The position numbers and the translations under genes were made by a program. The notes beneath the pieces are model-generated. The model was not told where the DNA came from. It ran no database searches and saw only the letters and a list, made by a program, of their open reading frames with translations. From positions 27,731 to 91,730 of the forward strand of contig JAEWJZ010000021.1 of assembly GCA_023386315.1 (NCBI GenBank): a stretch of 64,000 nt of DNA. Reading direction: 5' to 3'. The first letter of the stretch is position 1. Every line of letters begins with the position of its first letter. The stretch is from Bacillota bacterium. Lineage in GTDB: Bacteria; Bacillota; Clostridia; Lachnospirales; Lachnospiraceae. Of this stretch, positions 25,291 to 33,705 are shown piece by piece.

Positions 25291-26456
25291 GAAATCCATT
25301 ATCAGACCGAATAACAGAGATTCCCTCTTCGGGAATCCGTAAATTTTTTGATATTGTAAGTGAGATGAAGGATGCCATTTCCCTTGGTGTGGGAGAACCT
25401 GATTTTGATACGCCATGGCATATCAGGGAAGAGGGTATTTATTCTCTGGAAAAGGGACGGACGTTTTATACCTCTAACGCTGGTTTAAAAGAACTTAAGA
25501 CGGAAATCTGCAGCTATTTAAGCCGCCGCTTTGAAGTTGCATATGATCCTGATCATGAGGTGATGGTAACGGTAGGCGGAAGCGAAGCGATTGATATTGC
25601 ACTCCGTGCCATGTTGAATCCTGGTGATGAGGTACTGATTCCGCAGCCCAGCTATGTTTCCTATGTGCCCTGTACCATTCTGGCCAACGGGGTCCCTGTC
25701 ATCATTGATCTGGAAGCAAAGGATCAGTTTAAACTGACAAAGGAAAAGCTTCTTGAGAAGATCACTCCAAAGACAAAGGTTCTTATTCTCCCGTTTCCAA
25801 ACAATCCGACGGGGGCTGTTATGAATGCCAGTGAGCTGAAGGAGATTGCAGATATTGTTCTTGAAAAGGATTTATTCGTTATTTCTGATGAGATTTATGC
25901 AGAGCTTACCTATGGCGGCGATCACTCCACAATAGCCGCTTTTCCGGGAATGAGGGACAGGACTGTTCTAATTAACGGATTCTCTAAATCCTACGCAATG
26001 ACCGGGTGGAGGCTTGGCTATGCCGCTGCCCCCAGACTGATTCTGGAGCAGATGTTAAAGATCCATCAGTTTGCCATTATGTGCGCGCCTACGACCAGTC
26101 AGTATGCAGCAGTTGCTGCGCTGCGGGATGGGGATAAGGATGTGGCAGTCATGCGGGAATCCTATGACCAGAGAAGACGTTATTTAATGCATGCATTTCA
26201 GGAAATGGGGCTTGAGTGCTTTGAGCCTAACGGTGCCTTTTATATGTTTCCAAGTATCAAACGCTTTGGCATGACCTCTGATGAATTCGCTACCCAGCTT
26301 CTGATGGAGGAAAAAGTGGCGGTTGTTCCAGGTACTGCATTCGGAGACTGCGGAGAGGGTTATCTGCGTATTTCTTATGCGTATTCCTTAAAAAGCTTAA
26401 AGGAAGCTTTAAGCCGTATGGACCGCTTTATCAAGAAACTGGATGGAAAGGCGTAA
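25287..26456 (+). CDS. Class I/II pyridoxal-phosphate aminotransferase
   Basis: A 389-residue fold-type I aminotransferase. The PLP-binding Lys is in FSKSYAMTGWRLGY, the cofactor Asp and Tyr region is ISDEIYAELTY, and the substrate-carboxylate Arg is near the C-terminus (GYLRISYA). It is closest in pattern to PatA/aromatic or N-acetyl-diaminopimelate aminotransferases of Firmicutes, but the substrate cannot be fixed by eye. It starts at a GTG overlapping the Lrp gene stop. Confidence 0.9.
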   Translation: MRNPLSDRITEIPSSGIRKFFDIVSEMKDAISLGVGEPDFDTPWHIREEGIYSLEKGRTFYTSNAGLKELKTEICSYLSRRFEVAYDPDHEVMVTVGGSEAIDIALRAMLNPGDEVLIPQPSYVSYVPCTILANGVPVIIDLEAKDQFKLTKEKLLEKITPKTKVLILPFPNNPTGAVMNASELKEIADIVLEKDLFVISDEIYAELTYGGDHSTIAAFPGMRDRTVLINGFSKSYAMTGWRLGYAAAPRLILEQMLKIHQFAIMCAPTTSQYAAVAALRDGDKDVAVMRESYDQRRRYLMHAFQEMGLECFEPNGAFYMFPSIKRFGMTSDEFATQLLMEEKVAVVPGTAFGDCGEGYLRISYAYSLKSLKEALSRMDRFIKKLDGKA

Positions 26457-26461
26457 TTATC

Positions 26462-26956
26462 ATGAATATTGTACTATTGGAACCGGAGATGCCGGCAAAT
26501 ACAGGAAATATCGGCAGAACCTGCGTTGCTACGGATACCAGGCTTCACCTGATTCAGCCTTTGGGCTTTAAGCTGAATGATAAGCTGATAAAACGGGCGG
26601 GGCTTGATTACTGGGATAAATTAGATGTTACCGTATACAGTGATTATCAGGATTTTTTGGACCGGAATCCGGGAGCAAAAATCTATATGGCAACTACAAA
26701 AGGGCATCATGTTTACTCTGATGTAAAGTATGAGCCGGACTGCTTTCTCATGTTTGGAAAGGAAAGCGCCGGAATACCCGAAGAAATACTTGTAGAAAAT
26801 GAGGACCGCTGTGTGAGAATTCCCATGTGGGGTGATATACGTTCCCTCAATTTATCCAATTCTGTTTCTATTGTTCTTTATGAAGCATTAAGGCAGAACG
26901 GATTTGAACATATGACTATGCAGGGAGAACTTCACCATCTGCATTGGAAGGAATAA
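26462..26956 (+). CDS. trmL: tRNA (cytidine(34)-2'-O)-methyltransferase
   Basis: A 164-residue SPOUT methyltransferase that 2'-O-methylates the wobble base of certain leucine tRNAs. It matches TrmL/CspR along its length: MNIVLLEPEMPANTGNIGRT at the start, LMFGKESAGIPEE in the middle and IPMWGDIRSLNLSNSVSIV at the SAM-binding knot. It lies 5 bases after the aminotransferase and ends the plus-strand gene run. Confidence 0.95.
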   Translation: MNIVLLEPEMPANTGNIGRTCVATDTRLHLIQPLGFKLNDKLIKRAGLDYWDKLDVTVYSDYQDFLDRNPGAKIYMATTKGHHVYSDVKYEPDCFLMFGKESAGIPEEILVENEDRCVRIPMWGDIRSLNLSNSVSIVLYEALRQNGFEHMTMQGELHHLHWKE

Positions 26957-26959
26957 TAT

Positions 26960-27007
26960 AAAATACGCCCTGACCTGTTTTTTATAACATGGTTAAGGCG
27001 TATTTTT
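26960..27007. terminator. Terminator between trmL and the amino-acid permease
   Basis: AAAATACGCC near 26960 pairs with GGCGTATTTT (26997-27006), extended by GACC/GGTT. A/T-rich flanks on both sides fit a bidirectional terminator between convergent genes. Confidence 0.85.
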
Positions 27008-27020
27008 ATAAAAATTGTGT

Positions 27021-28439
27021 TTAATTGACCAGCAGGGAAGCAGGAGTCTGGCTATCTTCTGCCTGATTTTCCAGTTTCACATCATTGATTTCATCTAATG
27101 AAACAGGACGGAATGCATCTGCCTTTTTAATAACCTTCACCCAGAAGAACGCAAAAAGTAAAGTAATAATAAGCAGTGCAAAGTAAATCTTATAAATAAA
27201 TATTCTGGCATCGCCTACTGCAATATTCCAGATCATGTAAACATCTCCTATAATACAGATAATCTGGGGAATGCCCCATAAAGTAAAACTTTTATCCCTG
27301 CCAGGAGCATTGGGATACCGTCTGCGCAGCATCAGGACGGTAAGGTTCACCAGGATGTAGGAAGTGAGCCAAAAACAGGAGGCTGCAAGCAGGAAGTTGG
27401 TTAAACCGGATGAGTTTGCGATGCCGCTTACGAGAATGAAAGAGATAACGCCTGTCATAAGGAAAAGGCCTGGCGTTGGAGTTCCTCTTTTATTTTTTTT
27501 ACTAAAATTAGACGGCATTAAACCGGCATCTGCCATACCGCTTAAAATCCTGGTTACGCTGCCCAGTACCGTGTTGATGGTGCTGATTCCGGCCAGTATG
27601 GTGATAAGCCCCATCCAGTAGCTGCCCGCTTTACCCATAACCCGCTCTGCAAAGAGAATGTGAGGCATGCTGCTGTTACGAAGCTCCTCCAGTGAAACGT
27701 AGTTTCTCATGCCGGTGCTTAATAAGCTCTGAACAAGAAACAGGAGACATACACCAAGGATCATGGCCAGAGGAACATCACGCCTGGGATTTTTTAAGTC
27801 TTTTGAAACCGGGATGACAAATTCAATTCCGATAAACATCCAGAATGCCAAAGCGGTGAGGGAGAGGATTCCTGAAAATCCCGTCACAACAGGGGGTGTC
27901 TGGGCGCCTGGAGCAAGAGGTGTTCCGATTCCTAATTTTAAAGTACTGATAACTCCAAGAAGGATCAGAGAACCGATCAGCGCTATAACTGTTAAATTCT
28001 GTATTTTAGCAAAGATATCCACGCCCAGATAGTTGACAACTGTTAAGAACGCAAGAAGGGACAGGCTGATTACCAGTACAGGAACTCCTTTTAAAAAGGT
28101 TTCCTGAATTACCAGTCCGCACATGGCCAGTTCTACGGACCCGGCCAGCATGTTGGTAATTACATAGGCAGAAAGATTGGAGACAATGGAAGGGACAGGA
28201 CCCAGTCCCGCCAGTGTATACTGCCCCAGGCCTCCTTCGGCTTCCGGCATTAAATCGTGAAGCTCACGAAAGGAAAGTGCAAGAAGAATATTTAAAATTA
28301 CGACAATGAACATAGCGATGATAAAGCCTTTTCCGGCAAGACCGGTACCAAGTCCCAAAGACAACAGACAGCTGGTTGCCACGATTAATCCAACACATAA
28401 GGAAATTGCACTTACTAGTCCCATTTTTTTACTGTTCAT
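27021..28439 (-). CDS. APC-superfamily amino acid permease
   Basis: A 472-residue transporter with about twelve transmembrane segments. The N-terminus (GLVSAISLCVGLIVATSC) matches the APC substrate-binding helix 1 region, and EAEGGLGQYTLAGLGPVPS corresponds to the conserved loop after helix 2. It starts 8 bases after a GGAGGAG site. It lies downstream of the dehydrogenase operon on the same strand, with a terminator between; import of the amino or imino acid oxidised by that operon is a reasonable but unproven guess. Confidence 0.88.
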   Translation of the reverse strand: MNSKKMGLVSAISLCVGLIVATSCLLSLGLGTGLAGKGFIIAMFIVVILNILLALSFRELHDLMPEAEGGLGQYTLAGLGPVPSIVSNLSAYVITNMLAGSVELAMCGLVIQETFLKGVPVLVISLSLLAFLTVVNYLGVDIFAKIQNLTVIALIGSLILLGVISTLKLGIGTPLAPGAQTPPVVTGFSGILSLTALAFWMFIGIEFVIPVSKDLKNPRRDVPLAMILGVCLLFLVQSLLSTGMRNYVSLEELRNSSMPHILFAERVMGKAGSYWMGLITILAGISTINTVLGSVTRILSGMADAGLMPSNFSKKNKRGTPTPGLFLMTGVISFILVSGIANSSGLTNFLLAASCFWLTSYILVNLTVLMLRRRYPNAPGRDKSFTLWGIPQIICIIGDVYMIWNIAVGDARIFIYKIYFALLIITLLFAFFWVKVIKKADAFRPVSLDEINDVKLENQAEDSQTPASLLVN

Positions 28440-28471
28440 ATTGCTCCTCCTTTTATGTAGTAGATGAAGTG

Positions 28472-28506
28472 AAAAAACAAAGACATCTTAAAAAAAGACG
28501 TCTTTG
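28472..28506 (-). terminator. Terminator between the dehydrogenase operon and the permease
   Basis: On the minus strand CAAAGACGTCT (28506-28496) pairs with AGATGTCTTTG (28488-28478) with one G-U, followed by TTTTTT. Some read-through into the permease gene is possible. Confidence 0.85.
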
Positions 28507-28514
28507 CCATAGTG

Positions 28515-29642
28515 TTAAATCTTTGTTTGAAACCGGTCATACCGGAAATCTTTTATACTTAAAACCGGCTCTTCTCCTGTAGCCATCTCGGATAAAATGG
28601 TTCCTACCGTTGGAGAAATTCCGAAGCCATGGCCGGTAAATGCACAGGCGAGAATCAGTCCGGGAACTTCCTCCACATGGCTGATAACAGGAACGTGATC
28701 GGCGCAGACATCGATGAATCCTGCCCACGTCCTTACGATCTTTACACCGGAGAGACAGGGAAAATATTTCATGATGCCCCGGCAGATGCAGGAGGCAGTC
28801 TGGCTGTTGGTTACAGGAGTCCCGTTATTCTTATTAAAATCCTCAAATCCGGAGGAACCGCCAAAGACAAAGGAACCGTGGGTGCTTTGGTGCCCATAGA
28901 AATCAGCCATTGCGGTGCCCAGCATCTGATAGAACATGGGGGGCTGGGCTTCTGTGACCAGAACCTCCAAGAGTGCCTGGGTCATGGGAATATCCACTCC
29001 TACCGTAGCTGCAATTTTCCGGCTTTCGTATCCGGCTGCCAGTATGATGGTCTCTCCTTCATATACTCCTCTGTCTGTAAGGACCTGCCTTGCTTTCCCC
29101 CTGTATTTTTTTATCTCAGTAACCTCTTCTCCGGTAATAAAATGCACTCCCAGCTGTCTTGCTTTTCTGTAATAAGCCAGGGTTGCAAGCATAGGGTTTG
29201 CGTGACCATCTGTGGGACACCAGCTTGCACCTATTACCTCGTCGGAAAGATATGGACAGATATCCTTTGCTTCTTTCCCGTCAATCATGGTGACTCCCAG
29301 ACCCTGGGCACTCGCCCGCTCCGTAAGACCTTTTAATATTTTTAGATGATCCTCTGTTTTTCCAAGACGTAAGTTACCTTTCTGATAATACTCCACATCC
29401 ATTCCAAGCTCTTCAGAAAGGTTAGGCCAAAGGTTGGAAGCTCCGTACATTGCCAGAGGAAGTTCCCGCTTGTCCCGGCCTGACTGTCGGACGCCGCCGC
29501 CGTTTCTGGAAGAACCTCCGCCCCCTATGTGGTCACTTTTCTCCAGGACAATGACAGAACAGCCCTTCTTTGCAAGATAATAAGCAGTTGCATTTCCGAT
29601 TATTCCGCTGCCTATGATAATCACATCAGCACAGTTTCCCAT
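28515..29642 (-). CDS. FAD-dependent oxidoreductase of the DAO family (HcnC-like subunit)
   Basis: A 375-residue flavoprotein with an N-terminal FAD motif (DVIIIGSGIIGNATAYYLAK), a second DAO segment (SSRNGGGVRQSGRD), and a C-terminal GHGFGISPTVG loop. It corresponds to the catalytic subunit of HcnABC-type hydrogen cyanide synthase and D-hydroxyproline or opine dehydrogenases, which oxidise an amine to an imine. The chosen ATG follows AAGGAGG with 9-base spacing; an in-frame ATG at 29666 lies upstream of that site. The gene overlaps nothing but lies 4 bases after the BFD-like gene. Confidence 0.88.
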   Translation of the reverse strand: MGNCADVIIIGSGIIGNATAYYLAKKGCSVIVLEKSDHIGGGGSSRNGGGVRQSGRDKRELPLAMYGASNLWPNLSEELGMDVEYYQKGNLRLGKTEDHLKILKGLTERASAQGLGVTMIDGKEAKDICPYLSDEVIGASWCPTDGHANPMLATLAYYRKARQLGVHFITGEEVTEIKKYRGKARQVLTDRGVYEGETIILAAGYESRKIAATVGVDIPMTQALLEVLVTEAQPPMFYQMLGTAMADFYGHQSTHGSFVFGGSSGFEDFNKNNGTPVTNSQTASCICRGIMKYFPCLSGVKIVRTWAGFIDVCADHVPVISHVEEVPGLILACAFTGHGFGISPTVGTILSEMATGEEPVLSIKDFRYDRFQTKI

Positions 29643-29646
29643 TCCA

Positions 29647-29973
29647 TCATACCTCCTTTCTGTCATTGCCTAAAATCTTCATTTCTATGGGGCGCATGGG
29701 AGCACGGGATACGGCTGGTTCTATGTCACCCGGAGTAAGCCCCAGTTCCTTTGCCACAATGGATTTTACCAGTCTGGAGCAGGTCTGCCCCTGGCAAAGA
29801 CCCATTCCCGCCCTCAAATACCTCCGTATTTCTGTCAGAGTAAACATTCCTTCGTGTACGGCTTTTCTGATTTCTCCCTTTGTCACTTCCTCACAGCGGC
29901 AAATAATCATATCATCATCCGGCTGGGGAATGAATGGTCCGATCTCCGTAAAACGGTCGTTTCGCTTATTCAT
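29647..29973 (-). CDS. BFD-like [2Fe-2S]-binding protein
   Basis: A 108-residue protein with CRCEEVT and GLCQGQTC, the CxC and CxxxxC pairs of the bacterioferritin-associated-ferredoxin fold. In HcnB-type subunits this domain is often fused to the C-terminus of the pyridine-nucleotide-disulfide-like subunit; here it is a separate gene that overlaps the upstream subunit gene by 8 bases. It probably passes electrons between the two flavin subunits. Confidence 0.88.
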   Translation of the reverse strand: MNKRNDRFTEIGPFIPQPDDDMIICRCEEVTKGEIRKAVHEGMFTLTEIRRYLRAGMGLCQGQTCSRLVKSIVAKELGLTPGDIEPAVSRAPMRPIEMKILGNDRKEV

Positions 29974-31552
29974 GGGAACACCCCCCGCTTTTATAAAATC
30001 TTGCTTTTACTGCCATATCAAGAGGAACCTTCATAGTCAGTAAACTGGTATGATCAAAGGCCTTTAAAGTTTTCACTTCTATAATCTCCGCCTGACATAC
30101 CTCTTTTCCGCTTCGGTCAAGAGCGGTTCCTGTATCTCCTTTCACCGGAAGCGGAAGGAATTCGTAGGGAAGAGTAATGGAAGCGTACCCCGGTTCGTAT
30201 TCCTCGTTTAGGAGAAAGATTGCCTGCCCGGAGCAGGAAGCAACGCACATTCCGCAGCCGCTGCATGTATTTTCTTCATCAATGACCGGGAGAGATGTTA
30301 TGGTTTCCCCGATTTTAATGCATTTTCTGGGACATGCGTCCTGACAGGGATTGCAGGGAATGTTCTGGGTACATTCCATCACCGGGTGTATACCTTTTCC
30401 TTTTGCAATTCCAGGAAAACGGTCCAATTCATCCTCAGCTAAATATCCCTTTGTTAAAAGGCTTTCTGAAACAGGGATTCCTTCGTCAGTCAGGGTAATT
30501 TTCTTTCCCCGGTTCTCCGGTGCGAACATGCCTTTTCTTAAACGGTCCAATGCCAGTTCTAATTCAGCCGTTGTTTCTTCTGCGGCATCTTCTGAAAGAA
30601 AACCCAGATACTCCGCCGCTTTAGCTCCTGCAATTCGCCCCTCTATCATAGCAGAACTGGCCTCTTCAATGCCTGAGACGTCGCCTGCCGCATAAATTCC
30701 AGGTATGCTGGTGGCACCGTTTTCATCAATGACAGGGACATATCCCAGAGGAGTGTCCTGCATCTTGCAGCCGGCCATATGAAGAAGCTGTGACATGGGA
30801 GATAAGCCCACTGCGAGACAGATGGTGTCAACATCAAAATGCTTTTCTGTGCCTGGGATCAGCTGAAAGGAAGAATCCACCTCTCCGATTACAACTCCCC
30901 TGACTCGGTCCCCGCCCTCCGCCTTAATTATGGTATGGGAGAGGAAAAAAGGAACACCGCATCTGGCGACTTTGGCTGCATGCACACCATATCCTCCTAT
31001 TTTCGGAGCGGCATCCACAAGCGCGGCAACCTGACAGCCAGCCTGAAGCAGCTGGAAGCTGACCACCAGCCCTACGTTTCCGGTTCCAAGCATCAAAACC
31101 CGGTTCCCCGGCTTTATGCGATGTAAATTCATCATGGTCTGGGAAGCACCGGCTCCGATGACACCCGGAAGCGTCCAGCCTTCAAATGGAACCATATTTT
31201 CTGTGGCTCCTGTAGCGGCAATCACGGCATCCCCTTTATAGTGGCAGATCTCTTCTCCGATTTTAACGGTTATTTCCTTATCCTGATAAAGCCCGGTTAC
31301 AATTGCGTCTAATACAACCGTCACGTTCAATTCTTCTGCTTCTTTTAATAATTCTTCTCCGATACGAAAGCCCCGGATCTTTGCCTTATGTTCTTTTGAA
31401 CCGAAGAATTTATGAATCTGTTTAAAGAGCTGTCCGCCAGGTTTGGAATTTTCATCGAAAACAATCACGGAGAGCCCGTTTTTAGCGGCACTGATGGCGG
31501 CAGATAATCCCGCAGGTCCGGCTCCTATAATAATCAAGTCATATCGATTCAT
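29966..31552 (-). CDS. FAD/NAD-type oxidoreductase with ferredoxin domain (HcnB-like subunit)
   Basis: A 528-residue protein. Residues 1-35 hold an FAD motif (DLIIIGAGPAGLSAAISAA), a second dinucleotide site lies near 150 (VLMLGTGNVGLVVSF), and GIYAAGDVSG near 290 closes the FAD fold. The C-terminal 150 residues contain two [4Fe-4S] motifs, CNPCQDACPRKC and CSGCGMCVASC, which the classic HcnB subunit lacks. It is the electron-transfer subunit of an HcnABC-like dehydrogenase. The ATG follows the HcnA-like gene by two bases. Confidence 0.88.
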   Translation of the reverse strand: MNRYDLIIIGAGPAGLSAAISAAKNGLSVIVFDENSKPGGQLFKQIHKFFGSKEHKAKIRGFRIGEELLKEAEELNVTVVLDAIVTGLYQDKEITVKIGEEICHYKGDAVIAATGATENMVPFEGWTLPGVIGAGASQTMMNLHRIKPGNRVLMLGTGNVGLVVSFQLLQAGCQVAALVDAAPKIGGYGVHAAKVARCGVPFFLSHTIIKAEGGDRVRGVVIGEVDSSFQLIPGTEKHFDVDTICLAVGLSPMSQLLHMAGCKMQDTPLGYVPVIDENGATSIPGIYAAGDVSGIEEASSAMIEGRIAGAKAAEYLGFLSEDAAEETTAELELALDRLRKGMFAPENRGKKITLTDEGIPVSESLLTKGYLAEDELDRFPGIAKGKGIHPVMECTQNIPCNPCQDACPRKCIKIGETITSLPVIDEENTCSGCGMCVASCSGQAIFLLNEEYEPGYASITLPYEFLPLPVKGDTGTALDRSGKEVCQAEIIEVKTLKAFDHTSLLTMKVPLDMAVKARFYKSGGCSHE

Positions 31553-31554
31553 GT

Positions 31555-31866
31555 TTATTCCTCCTGTGCCGATACCCCGTACTGGGTTTGTATAACCATA
31601 CCTTCTTTTAAAGGAGTGATGCAGGTTCTGACATTGGGAATTCCGTCTACAACCATAACGCAGTCCGTACAGCGGCCGATTGCGCAGAAAACCCCTCTTG
31701 GCCTGTGGTATTTTTTTGTATACCGGTGAATCATTATGCCTGCAGCTTCCAGAGCCATTGCGACCGGTTCCCCTTCATAACCAGTAAGCGGTGTACCGTC
31801 GTATGTAAATGAAATGACTTTTCGTTCTTCCGGTTTTCCCAGTATGGGGTGTTCTTCTATTCTCAT
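31555..31866 (-). CDS. [2Fe-2S]-binding protein, HcnA-like subunit
   Basis: A 103-residue protein with the plant-type ferredoxin-like cluster pattern FCAIGRCTDCVMVVDG followed by VRTC, as in HcnA and the small subunit of hydroxyproline or sarcosine-oxidase-like dehydrogenases. It lies between the ornithine-cyclodeaminase-like gene and the HcnB-like gene with tight spacing, so it is part of the same enzyme complex. Confidence 0.88.
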   Translation of the reverse strand: MRIEEHPILGKPEERKVISFTYDGTPLTGYEGEPVAMALEAAGIMIHRYTKKYHRPRGVFCAIGRCTDCVMVVDGIPNVRTCITPLKEGMVIQTQYGVSAQEE

Positions 31867-31891
31867 CTCGTCAGCTCCTTTTCCTGAATTT

Positions 31892-33028
31892 TTAAGCGAG
31901 GTAGGGTTCTTTCCATAGGTTCAGCCTGGTCCCGATCCCGTTTTTAAGGGCATTTCTGTAGACAATGGTTCCCCAGGCCACATCTTCAATAGGCATTCCG
32001 CCAACGGAATAAATCACGATTTCATTTTCCTTTCTATGAACAGGAACCTTTCCGGTGAGCATATCCCCAAGATCATCCACCTGGTCTGCTTTCATGACTC
32101 CATCCTTTATTAAATCCATGCAGTGTACTGCAGGTATGGGAACAGAATTGTAGGAAGGATAGGGCAGTTCTTCCGCCCAGGCTTCATATAGCTGAATGTT
32201 GTCCGCCACATTTCTTGCCCGGTTTAAGATAAAGTCATTGTCAAATCTGGCAGCTGCAGGACAGCAGAGGATGGCACCTGGTTTGATCCATTCTTCTTTG
32301 ATGTAAGGATACAGGGAAGGATCTCCGGTTGGACTTGAAGTGGCAATACTTACAATATCCGCATCCCGGACTGCTTCTTCATCCGTATCCACTACAATCA
32401 CCTCTTTGATCTGGGGATATTTTTCCCGGACATACTGGATGAAGCCGTCCACTGATTTCTGGCTTCTTCCCTTGATTTTCACCGTTTCAATCTGATCTCT
32501 GACAGCCATTGCGGCATCAAAAGCAGTTTTGCTCATGACGCCTGGCCCGATGATGCCTACAACTTTGGAATCTTCTCTTGAAAAATATTTGATTCCAACC
32601 CCGGGTACTGCTCCTGTCCGGAAAGCACTTAAAATATTGGCGGACATATAGGCAAGCGGTGCTCCCGTATCTTTATCATTAAGCGTCAGCATAAGTATGG
32701 ATCTGGGAAGCCCCTTTTTTCGGTTCTCCGTATTGGAGCCGTACCATTTCATGCCTGCCATATCAAACTTGCCGCCAAGGTAGGCGGGCATCGCCATAAA
32801 CCGTCTGTCAGGTCCGTCTGTGGGCATATTTGGAAAAGGGGAAACCTCCGGAAATGTCATCATAATGCCATGTGAATTGGCATTGGAACCGCCCATTCTA
32901 AAATCGCCTGCTTTCAGCAGCCGGAACATCTCTTCCATGGCCTCTACACAGCCTTTCATATCAGTAACCCCAGCTTTCACCATGTCTTCTTCATTCAGAT
33001 AAATAAAATCAACCTCAGGATATGCCAT
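31892..33028 (-). CDS. Ornithine cyclodeaminase / mu-crystallin family protein
   Basis: A 378-residue Rossmann protein of the OCD/mu-crystallin group: substrate region MKWYGSNTEN near 95, AFRTGAVPGVG near 135 and the dinucleotide loop VVGIIGPGVM near 155. Members reduce cyclic imines (for example pyrroline-2-carboxylate), deaminate ornithine, or make opines; some operon-linked copies are labelled tyramine oxidase subunit B. Its place beside an imine-producing dehydrogenase and RidA supports an imine/ketimine substrate. The precise reaction is unknown. Confidence 0.82.
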   Translation of the reverse strand: MAYPEVDFIYLNEEDMVKAGVTDMKGCVEAMEEMFRLLKAGDFRMGGSNANSHGIMMTFPEVSPFPNMPTDGPDRRFMAMPAYLGGKFDMAGMKWYGSNTENRKKGLPRSILMLTLNDKDTGAPLAYMSANILSAFRTGAVPGVGIKYFSREDSKVVGIIGPGVMSKTAFDAAMAVRDQIETVKIKGRSQKSVDGFIQYVREKYPQIKEVIVVDTDEEAVRDADIVSIATSSPTGDPSLYPYIKEEWIKPGAILCCPAAARFDNDFILNRARNVADNIQLYEAWAEELPYPSYNSVPIPAVHCMDLIKDGVMKADQVDDLGDMLTGKVPVHRKENEIVIYSVGGMPIEDVAWGTIVYRNALKNGIGTRLNLWKEPYLA

Positions 33029-33047
33029 ATGTTTTTCCTCTTCTTTC

Positions 33048-33440
33048 TTAAGCTTTATCAGTTATAAACGCTTCCAGCTCAATCTCAACCATTTGAGACG
33101 GGCGGTTGAGTTTGGGTGTTTCGATTATGGTAAATAAAGGACGGACTTGTTTGAAATAACGGGAGTAAGCTTCTCCCACTTCCTTTGCGTAACCCATATC
33201 AGTCACATAAGCCTTAATTTTTATAACATCACTGGCGTTTGCTTCTGCTTCTTTTAATAATTTGATAAATTTTCTGAAGATATAATCTGCCTGCTCCAGT
33301 GCTGTTTCTCCGTTTACGGTTCCGTCAGGCAGGATGGCGGTAGTGCCGCCGATATAAATATGTTCTCCGATTTTTACCATCCTGGAGTATCCCACCAGCT
33401 CTTCTAATGGAGCACCGGAGGAAAAGTTCATACGTTTCAC
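33048..33440 (-). CDS. RidA-family enamine/imine deaminase
   Basis: A 130-residue RidA/YjgF protein that hydrolyses reactive enamines and imines to keto acids. The characteristic Arg appears near residue 104 in QVRPLFTIIETPKL, and the C-terminal VEIELEAFI strand is typical. A GTG start 7 bases after AAAGGAGG is used. First gene of the operon for an amine-oxidising dehydrogenase, so it probably disposes of the imine product. Confidence 0.92.
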   Translation of the reverse strand: MKRMNFSSGAPLEELVGYSRMVKIGEHIYIGGTTAILPDGTVNGETALEQADYIFRKFIKLLKEAEANASDVIKIKAYVTDMGYAKEVGEAYSRYFKQVRPLFTIIETPKLNRPSQMVEIELEAFITDKA

Positions 33441-33459
33441 TCATGTACCTCCTTTCATT

Positions 33460-33493
33460 AAAAAAGGCCTTATGATATGGAATCATAAGACCT
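33460..33493 (-). terminator. Terminator-like hairpin in the ridA leader (possible attenuator)
   Basis: On the minus strand AGGTCTTATGAT (33493-33482) pairs with ATCATAAGGCCT (33476-33465) with one G-U, followed by six T at 33465-33460. The hairpin ends about 20 bases before the ridA start and directly ahead of its ribosome binding site. A TACAAT at 33542-33537 could be the -10 of the operon promoter, which would place the hairpin inside the transcript. Confidence 0.6.
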
Positions 33494-33594
33494 CGCTGTC
33501 TTTTTTTGTCATTCTAACTGTTTTCGGTATATGGGTATTGTAAAAATCGGAAGTCGAAAGGAAAGAACTGACAGGGTGTAAATGAGAATATTTC

Positions 33595-33623
33595 TTGACC
33601 TTGAAAAGAGAAGATGATAAAAT
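33595..33623 (+). promoter_or_regulatory. Promoter of the AraC-type regulator
   Basis: TTGACC (33595-33600), 17-bp spacer, TAAAAT (33618-33623). Transcription would begin close to 33630. Confidence 0.65.
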
Positions 33624-33628
33624 GCTTC

Positions 33629-33666
33629 AAAAGACACAAAGGCGTTCTGAACCCTTTGTGTCTTTT
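33629..33666 (+). promoter_or_regulatory. 14-bp hairpin at the 5' end of the araC-type transcript
   Basis: AAAAGACACAAAGG (33629-33642) and CCTTTGTGTCTTTT (33653-33666) are perfectly complementary. The stem begins at the predicted transcript start, so it may stabilise or shield the message; as DNA it could be an operator between the divergent genes. On the minus strand it also resembles a terminator. Confidence 0.6.
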
Positions 33667-33705
33667 CCCCTATAAATCAGGATAAAACAGAAAGGAGCAG
33701 GCAAA

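Noticed and set aside
28629..29336. A 235-residue plus-strand frame over the DAO-family gene
   Set aside because: The minus-strand product has clear FAD-binding motifs and operon context; the plus frame has no recognisable features.
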